From Chloroflexus islandicus (lineage in GTDB: Bacteria; Chloroflexota; Chloroflexia; Chloroflexales; Chloroflexaceae), in contig NZ_LWQS01000125.1 of the NCBI RefSeq assembly GCF_001650695.1, forward strand, positions 51,765-115,764: a stretch of DNA of 64,000 nt. Reading direction: 5' to 3'. Made by a program: the position numbers and the translations under genes. The first letter of the stretch is position 1, and every line of letters begins with the position of its first letter. The notes under the pieces are model-generated. The model searched no databases and was not told the origin of the DNA. It saw only the letters and a program-made list of their open reading frames with translations. This document shows positions 8,243 through 17,218 of the stretch, piece after piece.

Positions 8243-9697
8243 ATGCCTGAATATATCGCCACGATCGGCCTTGAGATCCATGCCCATGTGCTGACCGCCT
8301 CGAAAATGTTTGACGGTTGCAGCACCGATTACGCTGGCGCGCCACCCAATACCCGCGTCTCGGTGGTAAGCCTTGGCTTGCCCGGCGCGCTGCCTGTACT
8401 CAATGCCCGCGCCGTCGAACTGGCCGCACTGTGCGGGTTGGCGCTGGGTTGCCGGGTCAACGAACGCTCGATCTTCGCCCGTAAGTCATACCCCTATCCC
8501 GACTTGCCCAAAGGTTTTCAGATTACCCAATACGATGAGCCGCTGTGCAGTGACGGCGCGATCGAAATTCGCACCGCCGCCGGTGAAGTGCGCCGGATCG
8601 GGATCGAACGGCTCCATATCGAAGAGGATACCGGTCGCTTGGTGCATAGTCCCGACGGCGCATCGTTGATTGACTACAACCGCAGCGGGATGCCGTTGAT
8701 GGAAATTGTCACCCGCCCCGATATCCGCACGCCTGAAGAGGCCCGCTTGACCTTTGAGAAGATCCGCCAGATTTTGGTTTGGATCGGGGCCAACAGCGGC
8801 AATCTCGAAGAGGGGGCCTTGCGCTGCGACGCGAATGTCAGTGTGCGTCCGGTTGGCACGGATCGGTTCGGCGCCAAGGTCGAGATCAAGAACATCAACT
8901 CGTTCCGCTTCGTCGAGCGGGCGCTGGCGTATGAGATCGAGCGGCAAATTCGCGTGCTCGAATCCGGTGGCGTGGTTGAGCAAGAGACGCGCGGCTGGCG
9001 CGAGGATTTGGGCCGCACCGAGGGCCAGCGCTCGAAAGAGTATGCCCACGACTACCGCTACTTCCCTGAACCGGATATTCCGCCGTTGGTGCTGGCGCCA
9101 GAATGGATCGCCGCTCGCAAGGCTGAGTTGCCCGAATTGCCTGACGCGCGCCGCGCTCGGCTAATGGCGACCCACGGATTGTCATGGCAAGACGCCGATT
9201 TGCTCACCCAAGAGCGGGCGATTGCCGATTATTACGAAGCGGCGGTCGCGACGGTCAATCGGCCCGATGGGGCGAAGGAAGTGGCAAACTGGGTGCTGAA
9301 CGAAGGCTTTCGGTTGTTGAAAGATCGCGGCGAGCCAGCGACGGCGTTGATCGACCGTATGCCGGTGAACCGGCTGGCGACGTTGATTGATCTGGTGCAA
9401 ACCGGGACGATTACGCGCGCGGTGGCCAAGCAACTGTTTGAAGAAGTGTTCGCGACCGGGGCTGATCCGGCGGCGCTGGTGGCCGAGCGGGGCCTGACCC
9501 AGATTAGCGATGACGGTGCGTTGTTGGCGGCAGTGCGGGCCGCGCTGGCTGATGAGAAGGCGGCCAAAGCGATTGCCGAGTACCGCAAAGGGAAAGCGAC
9601 CGCCATTCAATTTCTGGTCGGGATGGTGATGCGGGCCACGAAGGGGCAGGCCAACGCGCAGCGGGTGCGTGAATTGTTAGAGGCGGAACTCGGATGA
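8243..9697 (+). CDS. gatB: Aspartyl/glutamyl-tRNA(Asn/Gln) amidotransferase subunit B
   Basis: Kinase/transamidase-partner subunit of GatCAB, which converts Glu-tRNA(Gln) and Asp-tRNA(Asn) to the amidated forms. Starts MPEYIATIGLEIHAHV and carries the GatB signatures RKSYPYPDLPKGFQITQYDEPLC (in two blocks), DYNRSGMPLMEIVT and GALRCDANVSVRP, with the C-terminal YqeY-like tail to residue 484. The frame opens at a GTG at 8231, but GAGGAAG at 8233-8239 serves the ATG at 8243. gatA and gatC are not adjacent. The stop overlaps the next gene by 4 bp (ATGA), implying translational coupling. Confidence 0.96.
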   Translation: MPEYIATIGLEIHAHVLTASKMFDGCSTDYAGAPPNTRVSVVSLGLPGALPVLNARAVELAALCGLALGCRVNERSIFARKSYPYPDLPKGFQITQYDEPLCSDGAIEIRTAAGEVRRIGIERLHIEEDTGRLVHSPDGASLIDYNRSGMPLMEIVTRPDIRTPEEARLTFEKIRQILVWIGANSGNLEEGALRCDANVSVRPVGTDRFGAKVEIKNINSFRFVERALAYEIERQIRVLESGGVVEQETRGWREDLGRTEGQRSKEYAHDYRYFPEPDIPPLVLAPEWIAARKAELPELPDARRARLMATHGLSWQDADLLTQERAIADYYEAAVATVNRPDGAKEVANWVLNEGFRLLKDRGEPATALIDRMPVNRLATLIDLVQTGTITRAVAKQLFEEVFATGADPAALVAERGLTQISDDGALLAAVRAALADEKAAKAIAEYRKGKATAIQFLVGMVMRATKGQANAQRVRELLEAELG

Positions 9698-10731
9698 CGC
9701 TGACAGGGGATGAGTCAACCACGCTGAACCCGCTCACGTTGCTCGAGTCGGCGCGTGAGAAGTATACGCTGGCGCGCGCTCGCCGTGAGGTGCCTGAATT
9801 GGCGTTGCTCAGTATTCACGGCGCGATCGAAGATGCGTTGCGCGCCCACCTGTTGCGCATCAATTCACCGGCGGCGCTCGGCCCGTTTGCCGGCGTACTG
9901 GCTGCGATGCAGGCTCTTGAGCGAGTGCCGCTCAGCGCCGAAGAGGTGGATGCGGTACAGCGCCTGCACCGGTTGCGCGGGCGGATTGCCCGCGGTGAAC
10001 ATCTGGCCGTCACCGGCGAGACGCTGGCCGCCTATCAGCGTCTCGCCGTCATGCTGTTGCCGCGCTATGGCGTGCAGGCACTGCCTACAACCGAAACGGA
10101 ACGACCTCGCCCACGTCCAACCCAACCGATGCGCGCGCAGACCGCCTTGCCCGATGATGAACCGGTGCGGGTGCGGTTGCGCGACCGCCATACCGCGTAT
10201 GATGAAGAGCGCCGTATTCGTGCTCTGGGCAATCGCGCGTTTGATGAAGAGACGTCGCGCGGGCCATTAGTGCCGGGCTGGGTCGCGCCAACCCTGATTA
10301 TCGTCAGCATTTTTGTGATCGGCTTAGCAATCGCTCTCAGCCTGCAAAGCCCAGCGCCAGCCGTTGTACCGACGGCGCCGGCAGGCAACCCCTCGCCGGC
10401 GCCAACCGAGTTGGCGGCGACAGCCCCACCGGCGATCACTTCCCCTGAACCGGCGACGACGGTAGTGACGGAACCGGCGGCGACGGCTGTACCATTGCCA
10501 TCGCCGGAAGGGTTGGCAATTGGGCGCACAGCGATCGTCAGCGCCGAGATTCCGGCGCTCAATGTGCGCGCCCTGCCGAGTATCGCCTCCGTCATTACGC
10601 TGGTGCTAGCGCCGGGGACGCAGGTCGAAATCATCGGCGGCCCGGTCGAGGCCGAGGGCCGGGTGTGGTGGCAGGTGCGCAGCGCTGGGATTGAAGGCTG
10701 GTGCGCCGGCGATTTCTTACTGCCGCAGTGA
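9694..10731 (+). CDS. Membrane-anchored protein with C-terminal SH3b domain
   Basis: A 345-residue protein. Residues 1-130 are a helical cytoplasmic domain resembling small alpha-helical or DUF-type domains of Chloroflexota. A basic/acidic linker runs to 195, then one transmembrane segment at about 200-220 (APTLIIVSIFVIGLAIALSL). An extracytoplasmic Pro/Thr/Ala linker follows to about 275. The terminal bacterial SH3 domain is marked by ALNVRALPSIAS, GTQVEIIGG and WWQVRSAGIEGW. SH3b domains usually bind peptidoglycan or peptides. It overlaps gatB by 4 bp; the functional link to gatB is unclear. Confidence 0.75.
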   Translation: MTLTGDESTTLNPLTLLESAREKYTLARARREVPELALLSIHGAIEDALRAHLLRINSPAALGPFAGVLAAMQALERVPLSAEEVDAVQRLHRLRGRIARGEHLAVTGETLAAYQRLAVMLLPRYGVQALPTTETERPRPRPTQPMRAQTALPDDEPVRVRLRDRHTAYDEERRIRALGNRAFDEETSRGPLVPGWVAPTLIIVSIFVIGLAIALSLQSPAPAVVPTAPAGNPSPAPTELAATAPPAITSPEPATTVVTEPAATAVPLPSPEGLAIGRTAIVSAEIPALNVRALPSIASVITLVLAPGTQVEIIGGPVEAEGRVWWQVRSAGIEGWCAGDFLLPQ

Positions 10732-10881
10732 GACTATCACAGACGCTAGATTGATACCTTTGCCACGAGGCTGAGCGCATCACCGATCGAGCGTCAGTTT
10801 CCGCGCAGCGCACGGAATGGCGCGTTTGTGGCTATGCCATTGGTTTGCCCAAATTTGCTATAATAGGAAAAACGTGAGTTT

Positions 10882-10967
10882 GCCGGAGTGGCGAAATGGC
10901 AAACGCTGCGGTCTTAAAAACCGCTGGGGGAAACCCCTTACGGGTTCGAGTCCCGTCTCCGGCACCA
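10882..10967 (+). tRNA. tRNA-Leu (anticodon UAA)
   Basis: An 86-nt class II tRNA including an encoded CCA. The acceptor arm GCCGGAG pairs with CTCCGGC, the anticodon stem GCGGT/ACCGC encloses loop CTTAAAA (anticodon TAA), and the long variable arm TGGGGGAAACCCCTTA and T-arm CGGG-TTCGAGT-CCCG are canonical. A TATAAT box sits at 10859-10864. A hairpin with a T-containing tail follows at 11022-11041. Confidence 0.97.
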
Positions 10968-11021
10968 TTTCCCAGTTTAACACCAATCTGTTAAGGGTAA
11001 ACAGCACATCTGTATGAAGAG

Positions 11022-11041
11022 CCCGGCCCTAATGGGCCGGG
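11022..11041 (+). terminator. Hairpin downstream of tRNA-Leu
   Basis: CCCGGCCC-taat-GGGCCGGG followed by TTATGCTT. It is the nearest strong stem after the tRNA and could terminate it, though it also belongs to a dispersed family seen at 11260 and, reversed, at 48919 and 49230. Confidence 0.55.
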
Positions 11042-11670
11042 TTATGCTTGCACAGCTCGCTGTGTGGGCTGATGGCCCTTACCCCCTGCCCCCCTTTCCC
11101 ATCTTACAGCAGGAGGGGGGAAGCCGCTGGATGGCGGGCAAGGTCGTGCCGGAGCGGAACACAGCAAAACCCCTCTCTCGCGCCAGTGGGAGAGGGGCTG
11201 GGGGAGAGGATCACCCCTCCCCCGCTGGGGTTTACGAGCGGACAGAACATCTGTCCGGCACCCGGCCCTTCAGGGCCGGGCTAGGGTTACAAAGCCCGCT
11301 GCGCGGGCTGATGGCTCACCCTCCGGCCCCGATCCCCTCTCCCACCTAACGGCAAAAGAAGGGGCTAGGGGTGGGGATCCCAATAACCCTCTGCGTCTCT
11401 GCGGTAAAAAATTCTCTACACCCCGCTAGGGGGAGGAGTCTGGTTCTCCTTGCCGGTGGAGGATGGCAAGAGTGGGGGACAGTTTACCGCGAAGGGGCGC
11501 TGAGGGTGCAGTAGATGAACCCATTCCAAACCCTTTGCGACCCTCTGCGTTCTCAGCGTCTTTGCGTTCCATCCTCTGCGCCTTTGCTCGCTTTGCGTCT
11601 GAATGGAGACAGCAACGGAGCGCCGAGCGCGCTTTCGCTAGCGGCCCGCGCTCCGCGGGATGGCTCCCGG
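11042..11670. repeat. Gene-free repeat mosaic
   Basis: No supportable gene between the tRNA and 11673. The stretch holds GC-rich CCCCTCCCCC/GGGGGAGGGG elements and a block near 11258-11310 (GGCCCTTCAGGGCC then AGCCCGCTGCGCGGGCT). The reverse complement of that block occurs twice at 48890-49260. There is also a CCTCTGCGTTCTCAGCGTCTTTGCG type element near 11540. All are dispersed non-coding families. Confidence 0.75.
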
Positions 11671-11672
11671 CG

Positions 11673-13292
11673 TTACCGCCCCTGTCGCTTCTGATCGATC
11701 CGCTGCTCGGCGGCCAGCCGTTCGAGGTCGTAATCGTGCTGGTCAACAAACCGCATGCCGGCGGCGAGGGTGGGATGCACCGCGTTGATGGCCTGAAACA
11801 TCAACTGGGCAATCTGGCGGTAGGCGGGGTGGCCTTGGCGCGCGCTGCGCAGTTCGATCAGATGGTAAGCTTCGCGCAGATTGAGCTTCACCCGCCAGCG
11901 GATGCGGAAGGCGAACGGCACTGCGTACTGCGCTTCATTGGGGAAGTCGCGTTGCAGGTCGGTCACTAATTTGGCGGCCTGCTCAAGCGCGGCGCGGTAC
12001 TGCGGCGCAACGCCGATCAGGTCAAGTTCGGGCGGGGTGACGTAGCCGTGGCTGACGGTAAAGCGCTGCCGTTCTTGGGTCAGCACGCGGTGGCGCTGGA
12101 GATCGCGGTAGGCGCCGATGTCGGCCAAGATATCAAAGGTGTAATACGGCTCCTCGAAGGCGCGACCGGGCCGGTGGAAGCGGCTGGCCCGCTCGCCAAC
12201 GGCGGCGGCGATGATTGCTTGCCGTTCATGCGCCGGCATCGCTTTGACGTGGGTGAGGATCGCATCCAGCGGCAGATCGAGATGCGGGTAGAGGATGGCG
12301 GCGACCGTCTTTTCTTCCGCCTGCGGATCGTAATCAACCAAGCGCACTGCAAGCTCTGTCCCCTCTGCCGGTGCGAGGTCGAGCTGCGCAGCCAGCGTTG
12401 CCGCCTGCTCGCGGGTAGCCGCTAGATACGCGGCATACGCCTTGCCGCGTTCGCTGCGCGCGCGTTTGACAAAGGCCGGAATGACATAATCCAACTCGGT
12501 TTGGATCGCCTCGCTCAAGGCGCGCGCTTCGGCGAAGGGGGCCGCAGCGAGCTTGATGATCAGATACTCAAAGGCGCGGCCATTGCCAAACAACCCGACG
12601 TTGGTTTGGGTTGCCATCGGCAACAACCCGCGCAACAGATCGAGCGCCTTGGCCTGAATCGCATTGCGGTAGGCGCGCGGCGTCGTCGCCTCGTCGCGGG
12701 GGAACGTCGCTTGCAGCCACGCTTGCACCGGATCGAGCAACGCACTATACGTCGCGAAGAGGTTATCCATCGTCGCCGTGTAGCGTTCCGCAAACGGTGA
12801 CGCCATCAGCGCCGGCTCGCGCAGGTAGCGGTAGCCATCCGGCCCCGGCAGATCAAACCGGACATAGCGGGTCGATTTTTCCAGCGGCGACAAGCCCAAC
12901 CGGCTGTCTTCGAGCAGCTTTGCGGCGATGTTGCTCACGCCTTCGCAGGCCAAGTGCGCGCCACCCAATTCGGCCACCGAGTCGTCGCCATACCCGATCA
13001 GCACCCGCTCGTAAAAGGCCTCGGCTTGGCGCGCGGCGACCAATTGCGCTGCCGGACTATCGCCTACTGCCGACACAATCGCGGCGAACCCCGACTCTGG
13101 TTCAGTGATGAATTCGTCGAGCAAGAGGCGGCGCAAGCTCTTCGTGCTGCGGCTATAGCGCGCAAACAGCGCCCCTTTCACCACTTCCGGCAAATTGCGC
13201 AAACAGAAGACTGGCCGGTCAACATTGGTGACAAACGGCTGGAGCAGGGCAATCTCTTGCGGTGTGAATTGTTCAGTCGTGTGGGTGAACAT
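11673..13292 (-). CDS. Double-length ThyX-like (FAD-dependent thymidylate synthase family) protein
   Basis: A 539-residue protein, about twice the normal ThyX length, that appears to be two ThyX-like halves. The first half (about 90-150) carries AHLACEGVSN and SPLEKSTRYVRF, like the distal ThyX signature. The second half (about 400-430) carries DIGAYRDLQRHRVLTQERQRF, with the RHR of the ThyX motif RHRxxSxNxxSxR but without its serines. Classical ThyX makes dTMP from dUMP using FAD and methylene-tetrahydrofolate. Whether this form does so is uncertain because the motif is split between halves. It stands alone among repeats. The start ATG lacks a strong ribosome site. Confidence 0.75.
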   Translation of the reverse strand: MFTHTTEQFTPQEIALLQPFVTNVDRPVFCLRNLPEVVKGALFARYSRSTKSLRRLLLDEFITEPESGFAAIVSAVGDSPAAQLVAARQAEAFYERVLIGYGDDSVAELGGAHLACEGVSNIAAKLLEDSRLGLSPLEKSTRYVRFDLPGPDGYRYLREPALMASPFAERYTATMDNLFATYSALLDPVQAWLQATFPRDEATTPRAYRNAIQAKALDLLRGLLPMATQTNVGLFGNGRAFEYLIIKLAAAPFAEARALSEAIQTELDYVIPAFVKRARSERGKAYAAYLAATREQAATLAAQLDLAPAEGTELAVRLVDYDPQAEEKTVAAILYPHLDLPLDAILTHVKAMPAHERQAIIAAAVGERASRFHRPGRAFEEPYYTFDILADIGAYRDLQRHRVLTQERQRFTVSHGYVTPPELDLIGVAPQYRAALEQAAKLVTDLQRDFPNEAQYAVPFAFRIRWRVKLNLREAYHLIELRSARQGHPAYRQIAQLMFQAINAVHPTLAAGMRFVDQHDYDLERLAAEQRIDQKRQGR

Positions 13293-13379
13293 AATTTGTC
13301 CGAGTGTCTTCGTTTGAACCTTGGCCCATCATACCGCATCTTTACCATGGACAAAACGAGCCTCTTATCGTGAATTGAG

Positions 13380-13735
13380 CGAGAGATTGGACGCAAAAGG
13401 GAAGGGCTTTCGCTGAAGAAGGAGATTGCTTCGGCGCAGGGCAGAGCAACGCTCTGCCTATGCACCTCGCAATGACAGGAGGGGGGCGTATGGGCCGCGC
13501 GGGGCGCATTTTGCCTGTCATTGCGAGGGCGCGTAGCGCCCGAAGCAATCTCCTGCTGTAGAGGGAGAGGTGTGCTTAGAGAAATGGCTTCCGCTGAAGG
13601 GGGAGATTGCTTCGGCGCGTGGGCAGAGCAAAGCTCTGCCCACGCACCTCGCAATGACAGGAGGGGAGCGGGAGGAGCGGGCGCACAGGGGCAGCGCTCT
13701 GCGCTGCCCATGCACCTCGCAATGACAACCGGAGC
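13380..13735. repeat. Cluster of TCATTGCGAGG...GAAGCAATCTCC repeats
   Basis: Several units in alternating orientation, each with an end TCATTGCGAG(G) and the inner GAAGCAATCTCC, sometimes carrying a small variable palindrome such as GGGCAGAGCAACGCTCTGCC. The same family fills 16655-17100 and recurs singly at 48832, 49143 and 63868. It resembles the small non-autonomous palindromic repeats found in many bacterial genomes. No gene is supported here. Confidence 0.8.
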
Positions 13736-13771
13736 GTGCGCCTGCCCAATGAGCGGCAGCAGACCAATTCC

Positions 13772-13975
13772 TCACCGGTTGATCGCCGGCACAAACACCC
13801 GGAACACGTCAGGCATTTGGTAGGCCGCTACGAAATCGGCGAACAGGTCGTTAGCAACGTTTTCAAAGCTGCCCCCAATGTACAATTTGCCCCTACTATC
13901 GATGGCCAGTGCATTGACGGTGTTATAGAGAATTGCGCCATCCCCATTGCCATCGCTACCCACCGCGCTCCATGT
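13772..13975 (-). pseudogene. Severed C-terminal blade of the beta-propeller protein
   Basis: Sixty-seven codons lying directly after and in the same frame as the amber codon that ends the gene at 13976. They begin TWSAVGSDGNGDG, exactly the continuation expected after the preceding WDPIT, and encode a full repeat with NALAIDSRGKLYIGGSF, ending in VFRVFVPAINR and TGA. There is no start codon with a ribosome site. It would be expressed only by readthrough of the TAG. Confidence 0.8.
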
Positions 13976-16408
13976 CTAGGTGATCGGATCCCATACAACC
14001 AGCGCATCGGCAGCGGCGATCCCACCCCCATCGCTAAATATGCCGCCTATGTAGACCCGTTCCTTTGCATCCACTGCCAATGCCGCAACATAGCTATATT
14101 CACTCTGTAAACCATTACCAAGCGCACTCCACCGTCCAGTTGCCGGATTCCACACTGCTACGCTATCGGCCGCAGCGATTCCGGCTAAATTATCAAAAGT
14201 GCCGCCGACATAGACCCGGCCGTTCGCATCAATGGCAAGGGCTGATACATCAACATACTCGCCGCTAATGACGCCATCGCCGCTGCTATTGCTGCCAAGG
14301 GCGCTCCATCGCTGGGTCGATGGATTCCACATGGCTACGTAATCGGCAGCGGCAATGCCAGCAACATTTATGAAATCCCCGCCAACATACACCCGCCCGT
14401 TGGCATCGATGGCCAACGCATAGACACGTGGGTAGTCTGAGCCTTGTCCGACAGCACCATCGCCGCTGCCATTGCTACCGAGAGCACCCCACTGTTCGGT
14501 AACGGGATCCCATACCGCTACATAATCGGCGGCGGCGTTCTCTGCGGCATTGGTGAAGCTGCCACCTGCGTATACCTTGCCATCGGGGGCGATGGCTAGT
14601 GCGTAGACCGTATTGCTCAATGCGCCATCGCCGCTGCCGTTGCTGCCGAGAGCGCTCCATTGCTCGTTAACCGGATCCCATATCGCTACGTTATCAGCTT
14701 CGGGAATGCCGGCAACATCGTCAAAAGCGCCACCCACATATACCTTGCCTTCGGGAGCGATGGCGAGGCTAAAGACGCTGCTACGAACACCTGCAATCGC
14801 CCCATCACCGTTGCCATTGCTCCCCAATGCGTTCCACTGCTGGGTAGCCGGATCCCACATGGCTATGTTATCAGCTTCGGGAATGCCAGCAGCATCTTCA
14901 AACCAGCCACCCACGTATACCTTGCCATCGGGGGCGATGGCCAGCGCATAGACAGAGTCATCTAATGCACCATCAGGGCCATCACCCAACGCGCTCCACG
15001 TTTGGTCCGCCGAACTCCACATAGCGATATTGTCAGCATTGAAGAGACCGGCTACGTCCTTAAAACGGCCCCCGATATAGATCCGGCCATTGCTATCGAT
15101 TGCCAATGTATCGATCCCGCTCCATGGTATGGTGACAATCGAGCTGCCATCACTTCCCAACGCAGTCCACGTCTGGGTTGCCGGATTCCACATCGCCATC
15201 GAGCCATCCACCACAAACCAGCCGCCGTCAATGCCGCCACCGGCGTAGAGCCGGCCACTGGTATCGATGGCCAAGGTAAAGACCGCTATTCCCAACGCGC
15301 CGTCACCACTGCCATCGCTGCCGAGGGCACTCCATGTCAGGGTAGATGGATCCCAGCGTGCGACGTAATCAGCCTCAGCGAGGTCAGCCGCATCGGTAAA
15401 CCGTCCACCTACGTATACCTTGCCACTAGTATCGACAACAAGCGCATGAACGCGATCATTCAGTGCGCCGTCGCCGCTGCCATTACTCCCCAGCGCATTC
15501 CATGTTTGAGTGACCGGATTCCACATCACGATATAGTCAGCAGCGGCGATGTTGTGCCAATTGAAGAACCATCCACCCACATACACTCGGCCACTGTTAT
15601 CAACAGCGAGCGCCTGAATCGCATCACCCATCAAAACGCCGCCATTGACAGTGCCTAATCTGCTCCATGTTTGCGAAATCGGATTCCACACTACCACCCA
15701 GTTAGCGCCGCTGATTCCGGCAGCATTGGTGAACAAACCGCCGACATACACCCGGCTATTGCTCGCGATGGTGAGGGCGGTTACATCGCCGTTCAATGCG
15801 CCATTGCCACTGCCATTGCTGCCTAACGCACTCCACGTTTGGGTCGTGGGGTTCCAGCGCGCGATATAATCGGCAGTGGCGATACCGGCAGCATTGGTGA
15901 ACGAACCGCCAACAAACACCCGGCCATTGCTATCGATGGCTAATGCCTTGACGTCGCCATTCAGCGCGCCATTGCCGTTGCCATTGCTGCCCAACGCGCT
16001 CCACGTTTGAGTGGCTGGATTCCACATAGCCACATGATCAGCCGTGGCAATCCCGGCGACATCGGTAAACGCGCCACCCACGTATACCCGGCCCGTGCTG
16101 TCAATCGCAATTGCATTGACCTCATCATTCAGTGCGCCGTCAATCCCCGATCCCAAATGCTCCCACCCCGTCGTGCTCGCCAGCGTGGCGGGGCGGAACA
16201 CCGGCCCGCGTGCTGGGTCGAGGGTGACATTCCAGCCGGTAAGATCGAGCGCACCGGGGGCGAGCGCATCGGCCCGCAAGGCGCCATCAGCGGTTAGCAG
16301 CGGCGCTACCGGCATTGCGGCGGCCGCGACCGGCAGCGCCAACGGCATACCAGCCAAGGTGAGGGTAAGAACCGTCAGTAAGGCGACATAACGAAGCACG
16401 CTTGACAT
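13976..16408 (-). CDS. Secreted repeat protein, predicted beta-propeller, truncated by in-frame TAG
   Basis: An exported protein of 810 residues. It starts MSSVLRYVALL with a signal peptide ending near AAAAMPVAPL; the ATG at 16408 is favoured by AGGAG eight bases upstream. From about residue 90 it consists of 13 repeats of 55-70 residues, each with W(S/N)ALGSNGxGDGA, a xVxALAIDxxGRVYVGGxF strand pair and AGIAxADYVAxWNPxT. This pattern is typical of propeller blades of the delta-60/Kelch-like type. The frame ends at TAG (13976-13978), where sister repeats have Gln (or Glu/Gly), and a 14th repeat follows in frame. Function is unknown; cell-surface adhesion or scaffold is plausible. Confidence 0.8.
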   Translation of the reverse strand: MSSVLRYVALLTVLTLTLAGMPLALPVAAAAMPVAPLLTADGALRADALAPGALDLTGWNVTLDPARGPVFRPATLASTTGWEHLGSGIDGALNDEVNAIAIDSTGRVYVGGAFTDVAGIATADHVAMWNPATQTWSALGSNGNGNGALNGDVKALAIDSNGRVFVGGSFTNAAGIATADYIARWNPTTQTWSALGSNGSGNGALNGDVTALTIASNSRVYVGGLFTNAAGISGANWVVVWNPISQTWSRLGTVNGGVLMGDAIQALAVDNSGRVYVGGWFFNWHNIAAADYIVMWNPVTQTWNALGSNGSGDGALNDRVHALVVDTSGKVYVGGRFTDAADLAEADYVARWDPSTLTWSALGSDGSGDGALGIAVFTLAIDTSGRLYAGGGIDGGWFVVDGSMAMWNPATQTWTALGSDGSSIVTIPWSGIDTLAIDSNGRIYIGGRFKDVAGLFNADNIAMWSSADQTWSALGDGPDGALDDSVYALAIAPDGKVYVGGWFEDAAGIPEADNIAMWDPATQQWNALGSNGNGDGAIAGVRSSVFSLAIAPEGKVYVGGAFDDVAGIPEADNVAIWDPVNEQWSALGSNGSGDGALSNTVYALAIAPDGKVYAGGSFTNAAENAAADYVAVWDPVTEQWGALGSNGSGDGAVGQGSDYPRVYALAIDANGRVYVGGDFINVAGIAAADYVAMWNPSTQRWSALGSNSSGDGVISGEYVDVSALAIDANGRVYVGGTFDNLAGIAAADSVAVWNPATGRWSALGNGLQSEYSYVAALAVDAKERVYIGGIFSDGGGIAAADALVVWDPIT

Positions 16409-16468
16409 GTTGGGAACTCCTGCAACAATCGCTAAGACCTCAGGCGAACGAACACCAAGGTGTGCCAC

Positions 16469-16650
16469 AACGCGGCTGCGCGTAAGCGAACGCTTACGAC
16501 GCCATAGCCTGCGGTGGAAACAAACCTTGCGGCTGACAGATTACCTGCCCCTATTACCACATTATTACCAGCATATCTAGTATTTGATACACGGTGATGT
16601 TTACGTAAGAAAACAATGTGTTAGGTGATGAGGAAATGCGCTCACCTGTA
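16469..16650. other. Intergenic DNA upstream of the propeller gene
   Basis: AT-richer than its surroundings (16555-16625), without an ORF of note. It probably holds the propeller-gene promoter on the minus strand, but I could not identify convincing -35 and -10 boxes. Confidence 0.4.
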
Positions 16651-16654
16651 TTCC

Positions 16655-17100
16655 GCCGGTCATTGCGAGGGCGCGGAGCGCCCGAAGCACTCTCCTGCTG
16701 TGGCGGGAGAGGTGTGCTTAGAGAAATGGCTTCCGCTGAAGGGGGAGATTGCTTCGGCGCAGGGGCAACGCGATGCGTCGCCCCTGCACCTCGCAATGAC
16801 AAGAGGGGAGCGGGAAGGGTGGGCGCGCAGAGCAGCGCGGGGCGCATGCCGCCTGTCATTGCGAGGGCGCGCAGCGCCCGAAGCAATCTCCTGCTGTGGC
16901 GGGAGAGGTGTGCTTAGAGAAATGGCTTCCGCTGAAAGAGGAGATTGCTTCGGCGCAGGGGCAACGCGATGCGTCGCCCCTGCACCTCGCAATGACAAGA
17001 GGGGAGGGGCACTGACCGGCATCTCCTCCGCTGAAGGGGGAGATTGCTTCGGCGCATTGGCGGAGCAATTGCTCCGCCTATGCATCTCGCAATGACAACA
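16655..17100. repeat. Second cluster of TCATTGCGAGG...GAAGCAATCTCC repeats
   Basis: Three or more long units of the family also at 13380-13735. Two near-identical stretches start at about 16660 and 16855; each runs CATTGCGAGGGCGC...GAAGCA...TCCTGCTGT...GAGAGGTGTGCTTAGAGAAATGGCTTCCGCTGAA..., in blocks under 20 bases of perfect identity plus longer similarity. The two clusters bracket the propeller gene. Confidence 0.8.
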
Positions 17101-17218
17101 GGGGAGCGGGGGAGTCCACAGCCACGATCGCCAATCCTCTTGCCGGTCGTTTAACATTCCGGTCATAACTCTGTGTTACCATAGCAAGAGAACCAATGGC
17201 TTCTTCGCGGAGAATGAC

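Noticed and set aside
13380..13735. CRISPR-like array
   Set aside because: Units differ in length and orientation and have no regular spacers; they are palindromic dispersed repeats. No cas genes are present.
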